Positions 45,695-55,200 of a stretch of 64,000 bases of DNA are shown here, piece by piece. Origin of the DNA: Azospira sp. I13 (GTDB taxonomy: Bacteria; Pseudomonadota; Gammaproteobacteria; Burkholderiales; Rhodocyclaceae); NCBI RefSeq assembly GCF_003112695.1, contig NZ_BFBP01000010.1, positions 1 through 64,000 on the forward strand, given 5' to 3'. The notes beneath the pieces were generated by a model. The model did no database searches. It saw nothing but the letters and a program-made list of their open reading frames with translations, and had not been told where the DNA came from. The first letter of the stretch is position 1, and each line of letters starts with the position of its first letter. The position numbers and the translations under genes were made by a program.

Positions 45695-47218
45695 TCATTT
45701 CTTTTTTGCGGCCTTGGCCGGCGTTTTTTTCACCGGCTTTTCCTTCAAGGCATTTTCGAGCCGCTCGCACAGGGTACGCAGCACCTGAATGCGGGCGAAG
45801 TTCTTGTCGTTGGCCGGAACCAGGGTCCAGGGGGCGATCTCGGTGCTGGTGCGGTCCACCATGTCGCAGACAGCCTGCTCGTAGGCGTCCCACTTTTCCC
45901 GGTTGCGCCAGTCTTCATCCGTGATCTTGAAACGCTTGAAGCGGGTGTCTTCCCGCTCCTTGAAGCGGCGGTACTGCTCGTCCTTGGAAATGGCCATCCA
46001 GAACTTCACCACCACGGCGCCATCCCGCACCAGCTGATCCTCGAAATCGTTGATTTCGGCGTAGGCCCGCATCCAGTCGGCCTCGCCGCAGAAGCCCTCG
46101 ACCCGTTCCACCAGCACCCGGCCATACCAGGAGCGGTCGAAGATGCTGACCCGGCCATGGCGCGGCACCTGGCGCCAGAAGCGCCAGAGGTAGGGCTGGG
46201 CCCGCTCTTCTTCGGTGGGCGCGGCAATCGGCACGATCTGGTATTGCCGGGCATCCAGGGCACTGGTAATGCGACGGATGGTGCCGCCCTTGCCGGCAGC
46301 GTCGTTGCCTTCAAAGACGATGATGAGGGAACGGTTGGCGAAGCGCTCGTCACGGCAGAGGGTGTTCAGCTTGCCCTGCCATAGCTCCAGCTCGTTCTCG
46401 TATTTCTTCTTCGCCAGCTTCTGGGACATGTCCAGGGAGGTCAGCAGGTTCTCCCCGGGCACCGGGCGCTGGAAGGGGGCCGCGGCGATGCGCAGGTTGC
46501 CGTCAGGCCGGGCCAGGCGCTTCTGCACCGCCTGCAGGACGATGCGCCCCACAGCCAGGGAGCGGTAGCGTTCATCGAAACCATCCACCACCACCCAGGG
46601 GGCATTGCCGGTGCTGGTGTGGCGCAGGGTGTGTTCGGACACCTGGCGGTATTCGTCGTAATGCTCGTAGCGCCACCAATCCTGATCGGTCACCCGCCAG
46701 CGGGTCTTGGGGTCCTTGGAGAGGAGCTTGAGGCGCTTCTTCTGGTCGTTGCGGGAGAGGTGGAACCAGAACTTGATGAGCAGGGCGCCTTCGTCCGTCA
46801 GCATTTTCTCAAAGCGGACAATTTCTTCCAGCCGCTGATCCAGCTCCGAAGCCTTCATGGTGCCATTCACCCGGCCCTGGATGGGCTCGGTATACCAGTT
46901 GCCGAACATGATGCCGACCCGCCCCTTCGGCGGCAGGGCGCGCCAGAAGCGCCATACGGGGGGGCGCTCCCGTTCCTCGTCGGAAGGCGGGGGGAAGGCA
47001 TGGGTGTCGATGTTGCGCGGGTCCATCCAGGCATTGAGCAGATTGACCGTTTCCCCCTTGCCGGCACCGTCCACCCCGTTCACCAGGATGATCACGGGGA
47101 AACGCTTGGCCTGCAGCACGTCGTACTGGGCATCGAGCAAATCCGCCCGCAGCAGGGGGGCCTGCTCGTCGAAGCTGGCTTTGTCGACCCGGTGTTCCAG
47201 TTCTGCCGATTCAAACAT
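45695..47218 (-). CDS. pap: polyphosphate:AMP phosphotransferase (tandem PPK2 domains)
   Basis: A 507-residue enzyme with two PPK2 domains in tandem, the class II PPK2 layout that makes ADP from AMP and polyphosphate. Each half has a Walker A (GVDGAGKGETVN at about 48-59; EGNDAAGKGGTIRR at about 300-313), a lid region (PPPSDEERERPPVWRFWR; APTEEERAQPYLWRFWR) and a following NWYTEP or RSWYGR. The C-terminus is Lys-rich. It sits between rsmE and argA on the same strand, four bases from rsmE, so it is probably in an operon with it. Confidence 0.92.
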   Translation of the reverse strand: MFESAELEHRVDKASFDEQAPLLRADLLDAQYDVLQAKRFPVIILVNGVDGAGKGETVNLLNAWMDPRNIDTHAFPPPSDEERERPPVWRFWRALPPKGRVGIMFGNWYTEPIQGRVNGTMKASELDQRLEEIVRFEKMLTDEGALLIKFWFHLSRNDQKKRLKLLSKDPKTRWRVTDQDWWRYEHYDEYRQVSEHTLRHTSTGNAPWVVVDGFDERYRSLAVGRIVLQAVQKRLARPDGNLRIAAAPFQRPVPGENLLTSLDMSQKLAKKKYENELELWQGKLNTLCRDERFANRSLIIVFEGNDAAGKGGTIRRITSALDARQYQIVPIAAPTEEERAQPYLWRFWRQVPRHGRVSIFDRSWYGRVLVERVEGFCGEADWMRAYAEINDFEDQLVRDGAVVVKFWMAISKDEQYRRFKEREDTRFKRFKITDEDWRNREKWDAYEQAVCDMVDRTSTEIAPWTLVPANDKNFARIQVLRTLCERLENALKEKPVKKTPAKAAKKK

Positions 47219-47221
47219 GAC

Positions 47222-48007
47222 TCACTCCTCCCTGAAATCGCCCCAGAGGGCTTGCATGGCCGCCACGGCAGCGAGGCCGGCGGTTTCGGTACGCAGGATG
47301 CGGGGCCCCAGACGCACCGGGGTGAATCCCGCCGCCAAGGCGGCGGCACTCTCTTCCGGTGCCAGACCACCTTCGGCACCGACGAGAAAAACCACGGGGC
47401 CGGCCGGTGGTGGCAGGGCAGTAAGAGGCACAGCCGCCTCCGGCAGCAAGACCAGTCGCAGGGCCTGGGCACCACCTGCGGCGGCTTCCGGCGCGGCAGC
47501 CTCTGCCGCCTCCCGGGCCAGGGCCTGCTCCAGGGCCTGCACCGGCAGCACCTGCGGAATGCGGTTGCGCCCGCATTGTTCGCAGGCGGCCACGGCAACG
47601 CCTTGCCAGTGGTCGAGACGCTTGGCCGCGCGCTCGCCATCCAGGCGCACGACGCTGCGCCGGCTGGCCACCGGCTGAAAACGGCGAACCCCCAGTTCCA
47701 CGGCCTTTTGCAGGGTAAAATCCATCTTGTCGCCGCCCTGCAGCGCCTGGATCAGGGTCAGGTCGAGGGACGACTCCCGCTCCACGGCACGATGGGCACC
47801 GATACGCACCTGCACCCGGTCCTTGGTCACCCGTTCGATGCGGGCGGGATATTCCCCGCCCTGCCCATCGAACAACACCAAGCCATCGCCTGCTTCCAGG
47901 CGCAGCACCCGGGCGGCATGGCGGCCCGGTCCTTCGGGCAGTTCAAGGGAAAGATCGGGACCCAGGACAATCTGGGCGGGGGAGCAGAAAAAGCGGGGAT
48001 CAGTCAT
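47222..48007 (-). CDS. rsmE: 16S rRNA (uracil-1498-N3)-methyltransferase
   Basis: SPOUT-class methyltransferase acting on U1498 of 16S rRNA. The 261-residue product has an N-terminal PUA-like domain (GRHAARVLRLEAGDGLVLFDGQGGEY), QALQGGDKMDFTLQKAVELGV, and the knotted SAM site FLVGAEGGLAPEE with LGPRILRTETAGLAAVAAMQ. Either of two adjacent ATGs (48007 or 48010) could start it; neither has a ribosome site. A TATAAT lies at 48014-48019, so the message may be leaderless. Confidence 0.95.
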   Translation of the reverse strand: MTDPRFFCSPAQIVLGPDLSLELPEGPGRHAARVLRLEAGDGLVLFDGQGGEYPARIERVTKDRVQVRIGAHRAVERESSLDLTLIQALQGGDKMDFTLQKAVELGVRRFQPVASRRSVVRLDGERAAKRLDHWQGVAVAACEQCGRNRIPQVLPVQALEQALAREAAEAAAPEAAAGGAQALRLVLLPEAAVPLTALPPPAGPVVFLVGAEGGLAPEESAAALAAGFTPVRLGPRILRTETAGLAAVAAMQALWGDFREE

Positions 48008-48026
48008 CATGCTATTATAGGCATGA
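48007..48026 (-). promoter_or_regulatory. rsmE promoter within an inverted repeat
   Basis: TCATGC-N8-GCATGA flanks a minus-strand TATAAT (48014-48019). The start codon of rsmE lies inside the left arm. The same bases read TATTAT on the plus strand and could also serve the divergent thioredoxin-fold gene. Confidence 0.35.
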
Positions 48027-48102
48027 CCGCTCGAAAGCGGCCTATTTCCCTGTGTTCACGCGGGATTCCGCCCGATGCCCCGCTCCTGAAAGCGAGCCTC
48101 TC

Positions 48103-48663
48103 ATGGTCAGCCTTACCACCCCGGTCTGCGATTTTGGATGGCCTGCGCCAGACTTTCTCCTGCCCGGCACGGACGGGCAGCAGCACAGCCTGGCCTCCGC
48201 CCGGGGGCCCAAGGGCCTGCTGGTAATGTTCATCTGCAATCACTGCCCCTACGTCAAAGCGATACTTGAACGGCTGGTAGCCGACTGCCGCGAACTCCGG
48301 GACCACCATGGCATCGGCAGCATCGCCATCATGAGCAATGACACGGCGGCCTATCCGGAAGACGATTTTCCCCACATGCAGACGCTGGCCCGGACCTGGG
48401 ACCTGCCCTTCCCCTACGTGCTGGATGCCAGCCAGGCCGTGGCCCGAACCTACGGGGCAGTGTGCACGCCGGACTTCTTCGGTTTCAATGCCGACCTGCA
48501 ACTGCAATACCGGGGCCGCCTGGACGCCACCGGGCGCAACCCGCCCCAGCCGGATACGCCCCGGGAACTGAAGCAGGCCATGATCCAGGTGGCCGCCAGC
48601 GGCCATGGGCCGGCGGAGCAGACTCCCAGCATCGGCTGCTCCATCAAGTGGCGGCAAGACTGA
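48103..48663 (+). CDS. thioredoxin-fold redox protein (AhpC/TSA-like)
   Basis: A 186-residue cytosolic protein. It opens APDFLLPGTDGQQHSLASA, like peroxiredoxins and thiol-disulfide proteins. The active-site strand ends VMFICNHCPYVKAI, a CxxC motif (CNHC) in place of the peroxiredoxin single Cys, and YGAVCTPDFFGF supplies the cis-Pro after a third cysteine. Such proteins are widespread and are usually called thioredoxin family; the partner is unknown. ATG 48103 was chosen because conservation begins there; an upstream ATG at 48052 adds 17 non-conserved residues. Confidence 0.85.
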   Translation: MVSLTTPVCDFGWPAPDFLLPGTDGQQHSLASARGPKGLLVMFICNHCPYVKAILERLVADCRELRDHHGIGSIAIMSNDTAAYPEDDFPHMQTLARTWDLPFPYVLDASQAVARTYGAVCTPDFFGFNADLQLQYRGRLDATGRNPPQPDTPRELKQAMIQVAASGHGPAEQTPSIGCSIKWRQD

Positions 48664-48680
48664 AGCCCGGATTCCCGGCC

Positions 48681-49505
48681 ATGCCCGCCTCTGCCCTGCC
48701 CCCCGACCTGGCCCTGCGCCCCGTTGTCGAGACGGCGATCGCCACCGTCCACGAAGTGGCCAGTCGGGAAATCGTGCCCCGCTTCATGAAGGCCATCCAC
48801 CACCGCAAGGATGACGGCACCCTGCTCTCGGAAGCCGACCTGGCCTGCCAGCAGGCCTTGCTGCAACGGCTACCGCAGATCGTCGCCGTACCGGTGATCG
48901 GCGAGGAGATGAGCCGGGCCGAACAGGAAGCCGCCCTGGCCGCCGGCGGTGGGGATGCCTGGTGTATCGACCCCATCGACGGCACCACCAACTTTGTCAA
49001 CGGGCTGCCCGTCTTCGCCGTTTCCATCGCCCTGCTGCGCCAGGGCAGGCCTTGCCTGGGCGTCACCTACAACCCCATCAGCAACGAGTTGTTCTACGCC
49101 TGGGAAGGCGGCGGTGCCTATCTCAACGGCAAGCGCCTGCCCCTGCGGCAAGTAGCCGGCTGCCTCGACGAGGCGGTAGCCAATGTGGATTTGAAACGCT
49201 TGCCCAGGGCTCTGGCGCTACGTATCGCCACCGCGCCGCCCTTCTTCTCCCAGCGCAATTTCGGCAGCAGCGCCCTGGAGTGGTGCCAGGTGGCGGCGGG
49301 CCGTATCGATGTCGTGGTGCACGGCGGGCAGATGCTGTGGGATTACGCTGCCGGCTGCCTGATCCTCAAGGAAGCGGGCGGCGCCATGTGCACCCTGGAA
49401 CGGGACGATTTCCACAGCGACGACCTGTGGCGCCGCCCCGTGGTGGCCGCCCTTGATCCCCAGGTTTTTGCCGCCTGGCGGGACTGGCTACGGACCACGG
49501 ATTAA
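48681..49505 (+). CDS. inositol-monophosphatase family phosphatase
   Basis: A 274-residue metal-dependent phosphatase. It has the lithium-sensitive phosphatase motifs VIGEEMSR (metal-binding Glu), WCIDPIDGTTNFVNGLPVFAVSIAL (motif A, D-P-I-D-G-T) and VHGGQMLWDYAAGCLILKEAGG (motif B, W-D-x-A-A-G). Members hydrolyse inositol-1-phosphate, histidinol phosphate, PAP or fructose-1,6-bisphosphate. This is distinct from the class I fbp gene at 56203. The substrate is not decided; no ribosome site is obvious before the ATG at 48681. Confidence 0.9.
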   Translation: MPASALPPDLALRPVVETAIATVHEVASREIVPRFMKAIHHRKDDGTLLSEADLACQQALLQRLPQIVAVPVIGEEMSRAEQEAALAAGGGDAWCIDPIDGTTNFVNGLPVFAVSIALLRQGRPCLGVTYNPISNELFYAWEGGGAYLNGKRLPLRQVAGCLDEAVANVDLKRLPRALALRIATAPPFFSQRNFGSSALEWCQVAAGRIDVVVHGGQMLWDYAAGCLILKEAGGAMCTLERDDFHSDDLWRRPVVAALDPQVFAAWRDWLRTTD

Positions 49506-49510
49506 GGGTC

Positions 49511-49542
49511 GCCGCCCGGGCCGGTGAAAGCGGCCCGGCGGC
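49511..49542. terminator. possible terminator hairpin without T-run
   Basis: GCCGCCCGGGCC pairs with GGCCCGGCGGC with one bulge, between convergent genes. No T-run on either side, so only a weak call. Confidence 0.4.
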
Positions 49543-49567
49543 TTAGCCGCTTAGGGGCAAAGCCACC

Positions 49568-52105
49568 TTAGCTGAGGATATTCCGGTCAGGCCGGCCGAT
49601 GTGGTAGCCCTGGGCCATATCCATGCCCATCTGTTTCAGTTCATCCAGCACTTCCTGGGTTTCGACGAATTCGGCGATGACCTGGATGCCCAGCTCATGG
49701 GCGAGGGACTGCATGCTCTGGACGAAGGCCCGGTCCTTGGTGCTGTTGAGGATGTTGACCACGAAATCCCCTTCCACCTTGAGGAAATCCACCGGGAAGC
49801 GGCGCAGGTAGTGGAAGGAAGAGAAGCCGGAACCGAAGTCGTCGATGGCCAGCTTGAAACCGTCGAACTTCAGGTCGTTGAGGAAGCGCTCCATCAGGGA
49901 AAGGTTCTTCACCGTATCCCGCTCGGTGATCTCGAAAACGATGCGTTCCGGCGGAATGCCGCTCTCCGCCACGATCTGGCGCAGGGAGAGGGAGAACTCG
50001 TTGAGCACCATGGCCCGGGGCGAAAGGTTGAGGAAAACGTAGCCGTCGTGGCCTTCCGCCGCCAGTTTCTTCAACGCCAACTCGATCACCAGGCAATCCA
50101 GGCGGTGGATGACGCCGATCTTTTCGGCGATTTCCACAAATTCGTCGGCCCGCATGATTTCGCCATCCACCTCGATCCGCGACAGCACCTCGTAACCCAC
50201 CACCTTGCCCGCCTGCACATCCAGAATGGGCTGGAAGAAGGGCACCAGACGCTTCTCGTCGATGGCCTTGAGGATGGTGACGCTCTTCTGGGAAATGTCG
50301 CGGAACACCTCCATGACATCTTCGGCGGTGGGAATGGCCACCCGCTCCTTACCTTCAGCCTTGGCCTTGTACATCATGTTGTCGGCAAAGAGGAAGAGGT
50401 CCTTGGGTTCCGTCGCATGGTCCGGATAGATGGCAAGGCCGATGGAGGCGGTACCGTTCACCATGTCGCCGTTGTCGGCGGTAATGCAGCTGGCCCGGGA
50501 GGCATCGAGAATGCGCTGGGCAATGATCGAGGTTTCCTCCAGATCAGCCTCGGGCAGGATGACCACGAATTCGTCGCCGCCATAACGGGCAAAGATGTCG
50601 CCGCTGCGCAGTACCCCCTTCACCTCACGGGCGAAGGACTGGAGGAACTTGTCCCCCACGGCATGGCCGTAGTTGTCGTTTACCAGCTTGAAGTTATCCA
50701 GGTCGATGAGCAGCAGGCCGAAATGTTCGTTATGGCGCACCGAGCGGTCCACCTCGTAGCCCACCATTTCCCAAAACACCCGCTGGTTGAAGAGGTCGGT
50801 CAGGGGGTCCCGGGTGGCGTAATACTCCAGGTCCTTGGTGTACTTGTAGATGGCCTTCACCGAACCGACCACATTGAGCAGGGTGGAAAGCACGGAATCG
50901 AGCACCAGATGACGGGTATCGTCCTCCAGCTCGTCGGCCTGCACGCCGATGCCGACGATGCCGCCGATCTTCGGTGTATCGACGAAGAAGGACTTCACCC
51001 GCAGCTGCACCTCTTCTTCCGCCAGCTCCACCTTCTCGCCGCCGGGTTTGGCCACGTGGTGGTTGATGGTGAAGGAGGTGATGACAGAGAAGCGGGGATT
51101 CTGCTTCAGCACGTCGCGAATGTGTTTTTCCACCCGAGCCTTGGTGGCCGCCGTGGGCTCCCGGTACCAGAAGATTTCCAGGTCGAACAGTTCATCGTCG
51201 ATCTGAAAGATGGAGAACAGCACGTGGGCATTCATCACCTTGTTGATGTCCACCACCAGGTGATTCACGTATTCGGTCCAGTCGCGAATGATGTCCGAAG
51301 TGATGACGAACTTCTCCAGCAGGCCGATCTCGAACTTCAGCATGTCCTTGTCCACCGCCACGGCCCGCAGCTTTTCTACCAGCTCCTCAATGGCGCAGAC
51401 GATGCGGGTCAGTTCGGCAAAGCCCGGACGACGGCTGTGCAGCTCCAGTTTTCGTAGGTCAGCAATGGCATTGACCCCGGCCACCCCCTCCTCGACATGA
51501 CGCAAGGCACCTTCCAGGCGGTTATTGACCCACCATACTGCCCCCAGGGCCAGAAACAAACCCAAAGGCATGAGAATGACCAGGGACCAGAAAAACTCAC
51601 CTCGCGCCTGTTCCACCAGGCCGCTGACATTCTGGCGGACCTCGATGGCGCCCAGCACGTCACCCTCCTCAACGTTATCGTGGCAGCGCAGACAGCGGGC
51701 TTCGGCCCGCAGGGGATAGACGAAACGGACGAAGGGACCCTGCACACTTTCCTGAGGCTGACCAGTAGCAAAGCCCTGCTGCAGCAAGGCATCCAGGGGG
51801 GGCTGCTCGATCGCGCCGAAGACGGCCTCAACCTTGGGACCGCGGTAGATTTCTACCGTCGCGTTGGAATCCCGGGTGGCATCCCGCATGCCCTGGAGGA
51901 AACGTTCGACCTGGGCCCGGCGCCAGCCGGTACTCATCAGCTCGTACATGGAAACAAAGGCCATGCGGGCCATGGTATTGGCCCCTTCCCGGGCATGGTC
52001 CCGCACGGTGCTGTCGAAAGCACGACTGACTGCCCAGTAGCTGCCGCCAAAGAACGACAATCCCACCAGCATGGAGGTCAGCAGCACGAAGGTTCTGATT
52101 TTCAT
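49568..52105 (-). CDS. GGDEF-EAL protein with periplasmic c-type haem motif
   Basis: An 845-residue membrane protein of c-di-GMP turnover. Helix 1 is at about 5-25. A periplasmic domain (26-171) contains a c-type haem site C138-x2-C141-H142 (ARCLRCHDN) followed by GDVLGAIEVRQNV, as in Tll0287-like/DUF3365 haem sensors. Helix 2 is at about 172-193, then a cytoplasmic segment of about 230 residues without a firm family. The GGDEF domain is intact (RYGGDEF, about 507) with an RxxD I-site (RSGD). The EAL domain has EVL in place of EAL, but the catalytic acids, NLSP, EITERD, DDFG and LKVE lysine are present. Synthesis and hydrolysis are both possible. Inference: a redox or gas sensor. Confidence 0.88.
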   Translation of the reverse strand: MKIRTFVLLTSMLVGLSFFGGSYWAVSRAFDSTVRDHAREGANTMARMAFVSMYELMSTGWRRAQVERFLQGMRDATRDSNATVEIYRGPKVEAVFGAIEQPPLDALLQQGFATGQPQESVQGPFVRFVYPLRAEARCLRCHDNVEEGDVLGAIEVRQNVSGLVEQARGEFFWSLVILMPLGLFLALGAVWWVNNRLEGALRHVEEGVAGVNAIADLRKLELHSRRPGFAELTRIVCAIEELVEKLRAVAVDKDMLKFEIGLLEKFVITSDIIRDWTEYVNHLVVDINKVMNAHVLFSIFQIDDELFDLEIFWYREPTAATKARVEKHIRDVLKQNPRFSVITSFTINHHVAKPGGEKVELAEEEVQLRVKSFFVDTPKIGGIVGIGVQADELEDDTRHLVLDSVLSTLLNVVGSVKAIYKYTKDLEYYATRDPLTDLFNQRVFWEMVGYEVDRSVRHNEHFGLLLIDLDNFKLVNDNYGHAVGDKFLQSFAREVKGVLRSGDIFARYGGDEFVVILPEADLEETSIIAQRILDASRASCITADNGDMVNGTASIGLAIYPDHATEPKDLFLFADNMMYKAKAEGKERVAIPTAEDVMEVFRDISQKSVTILKAIDEKRLVPFFQPILDVQAGKVVGYEVLSRIEVDGEIMRADEFVEIAEKIGVIHRLDCLVIELALKKLAAEGHDGYVFLNLSPRAMVLNEFSLSLRQIVAESGIPPERIVFEITERDTVKNLSLMERFLNDLKFDGFKLAIDDFGSGFSSFHYLRRFPVDFLKVEGDFVVNILNSTKDRAFVQSMQSLAHELGIQVIAEFVETQEVLDELKQMGMDMAQGYHIGRPDRNILS

Positions 52106-52240
52106 GAAGTATCCCTGAGCCCCGTATTTTTATGAATATTAGCCATTTGACATAGGCGGACATGGGGCAATGCCTTTGGCAAATTACTATAGGCCCAAGC
52201 CACGGGCAAGCCGCAAAGGTCAAATACCCTTACGGAAATC

Positions 52241-52246
52241 TAGAAT
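52241..52246 (+). promoter_or_regulatory. putative -10 element of the multi-PAS GGDEF-EAL gene
   Basis: TAGAAT, followed by AAAATGCGG, 39 bases before the ATG at 52285. No strong -35. Confidence 0.38.
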
Positions 52247-52284
52247 AAAATGCGGAACCCCAACCGTTGCCCGGCCCCTGTGCC

Positions 52285-55200
52285 ATGCCTTCTCGTCGCG
52301 AAACCCAACTCCAGGCCACCGTAATCGCCGTTTTCTTTCTCCTGGCAGTGAGCCTGGGGATGGCCAACGTCTATTTCGCCCATACGGAAGAGGCCGCGGT
52401 TCGCGAGCAGGTGTACCAGGAATTGCAGGCGGTGGCCGATCTCAAGGTGCAGCAGGTCACCGCCTGGCGCAGTGACCGCCTGGCCCAGGCAAGAGCTTGG
52501 CAGGACAGCCTCGGGCTGGAGGAATTCCTCCACCGGAGCGCTCTATCACCGGTACAGCGGGACCGCGTACGGCACATCCTCCGGCCCATGGCGGACTATC
52601 AGGATACCCGGGAATTCCTCCTGCTTTCGGGTGACGGGGAACTGGTCTTTGAAACAGCCCCCTATCCCCTCAACGGTTATCTGGGAGACGCTACCCGGAA
52701 TCTGTTCAAGGCGGTGGAATACAGCGGCCAGCCCCAATTTTCCGATCTGCAGTTGGATGACCGGCAGCGCCCCTTCATTGATCTGGTCATGGTCATCCGC
52801 AGCCCGCGTAACGACAAGCGACTGGGCTTCCTGATCCAGCGCATTGATCCCAACATCACCCTGTATCCGCTCATCCAAAGCTGGCCCGTACCCAGCGAAT
52901 CGGCGGAAACCCTGCTGGTCCGCCGGGAAGGGGAACAGGTGCTGTTCCTCAACCAGCTGCGCCACCAGGACAATACGGCCCTGCGCCTGCACCACCCCCT
53001 TTCCGACCCCTACCTGCCCGCTGCCCACGCCGTGCTCGGCAAGAACGCTCCCCTGGAAGGGCAGGACTATCGTCAGAAGGCCGTGCTCGCCACCAGTACT
53101 GCCATTCCAGGCACCTCCTGGTACGTGGTCGCCAAGGTGGACAAGGAAGAAGTCTTCACTCCGGCCCGCCAGCGCAACCTCATGGCTTACGGGCTTTCCC
53201 TGTTACTCATGCTCTCCGGCGCATCCTTCACCCTGTATCTGCTGCGCCAGCAACGCCTGTTGTTCGCCGAGCAGCAGGAACGGGAGCGTATTGCTGCCGA
53301 CAAGCTGCACCGCACCCAGGACCGGCTGCTGGAGGCCCAGCGCATTGGCCGTATCGGCAGTTGGGAACGGGACCTGCGCAACAACCGCCTGTGGTGGTCG
53401 GAGGAGGCCTACCATCTAGTGGGCCTGGAAGCGAACGAGGAGGCCTCCTACGAACGCTTCCTGTCCATCGTCCACCCCGACGACCGGCAGGCCGTCATGG
53501 AGGCCACCGACCACCGCCTCCACCCCAACGCTCCCTTCAGCGTCGAATACCGGGTCATATTGCCCGACGGCAGCATTCGCCACTTCATCAACCGCGGCGG
53601 CATCGTCACGGATGAGGCCGGCACTCCCCTGCGGGCCAGCGGCACCACCCAGGACATCACCGAGCGCAAGCTGGCGGAAGAGGAATTCCGCCGCCAGTCG
53701 GCCCAGTTGGCCGCCGTGCTGCACAACCTGCCCCAGGGCATCAGCGTCTTCGACGAACAACTGCGCCTGCAGTTGTGGAACGTGGGGATGCAGGAAGTTC
53801 TCGGCCTGCCATCGGAGGCGCTCTATCGAGGCGTGCCCTTCGAGGACCTGATCCGCCATCCGGCCCAACGGGGAGAATACGGTCCCGGCGACCCGGAAAT
53901 CTACGTTCAGGAACGCAAGGCCCTGGCCATGCAGTTCCGCCCTCACCATTTCGAACGCACCCGGCCCAATGGCCGTACCACGCTGATCCAGGGTGAGCCC
54001 CTCTACGACGAGGGACGGCTCGCCGGCTTCGTCACCACTTACACCGACATCACCGACACCAAGGAAGCCCAGAAACGCCTGGAGCAGCAGAACACTATCC
54101 TGCAAAGCATCCTGGATAACTCCCCGGATGGCGTCGCCCTGTTCGACGCCGAGCTGCAGATGATCACCTGCAATGCCCGCCTGAAGGTCCTGCTGGACCT
54201 GCCGCCCAGCCTTTTTGCCGAAGGCCTGCCCGCGCTCCAGAGCATCCTCGATTTCAATGTAGCCCGCGGTGAATACGGAAACCGCTCCCCGGAACAGGCC
54301 GTCAACGAAGTACTACAACTCGCCCGAGCTCCCGAGCCCCGCTCTTTCGAGCGCATCCGACCCAATGGCACCGTCCTGCACGTGCGTGGCGTACCGCTGG
54401 CCGCGGGCGGCTTCGTCATGGTTTACACGGATGTCACCCAACACCGTCAGGCGCAGGAACGCCTGCTACTGGCAGAAAAGGTCTTCGCCAACAGCCCCGA
54501 GGCGATCATGATCTGCGACCTGGGCAATCGCATCATTTCGGTGAATCGGGCCTTCTGTGACATCACCGGCTATGGCCCGGACGAAGTGCTGGGCCAGGAC
54601 CCGCGCATTCTCTCCTCTGGCCGCCACGACAAGGCGTTCTACGCCCAGATGTGGCAAACCCTGCGGGATACAGGGGCCTGGGCCGGGGAAATCTGGGACC
54701 GACGCAAGAATGGCGAGGTCTATCCCAAGTGGATGACCATCAATGCCGTGCACGATCTGCAAAGCGGCGCCCTCACCCACTACATCACCCTCTTCTCCGA
54801 CATTACGGAACGCAAGGAAACCGAGGCCCGCATCCACCACCTGGCCCACCACGACCCCCTCACCGGCCTGCCCAACCGCTTTACCCTGGAAGCCCGCCTG
54901 GAGCAGTCTCTGGCCGATGCCCGGCGCCACGGCAACAAGGTGGCGGTCATGTTCATGGACCTGGACCGCTTCAAGACCATCAACGATTCCCTCGGCCATG
55001 CCGTGGGCGACTCTTTGCTCATGGAAATTGCCCACCGCCTGCGCTCCTCGGTACGGGAATCGGATACCGTGGCCCGCCTCGGAGGGGACGAGTTCGTGGT
55101 GGTTCTGCCGGACGTCGAAGGGGCTAACGATGCCGCCCACGTGGCCGGCAAGATCATCGAGGAAGTAGCCCGAGACCTGCGGGTAGGCCCCCACGAGCTG

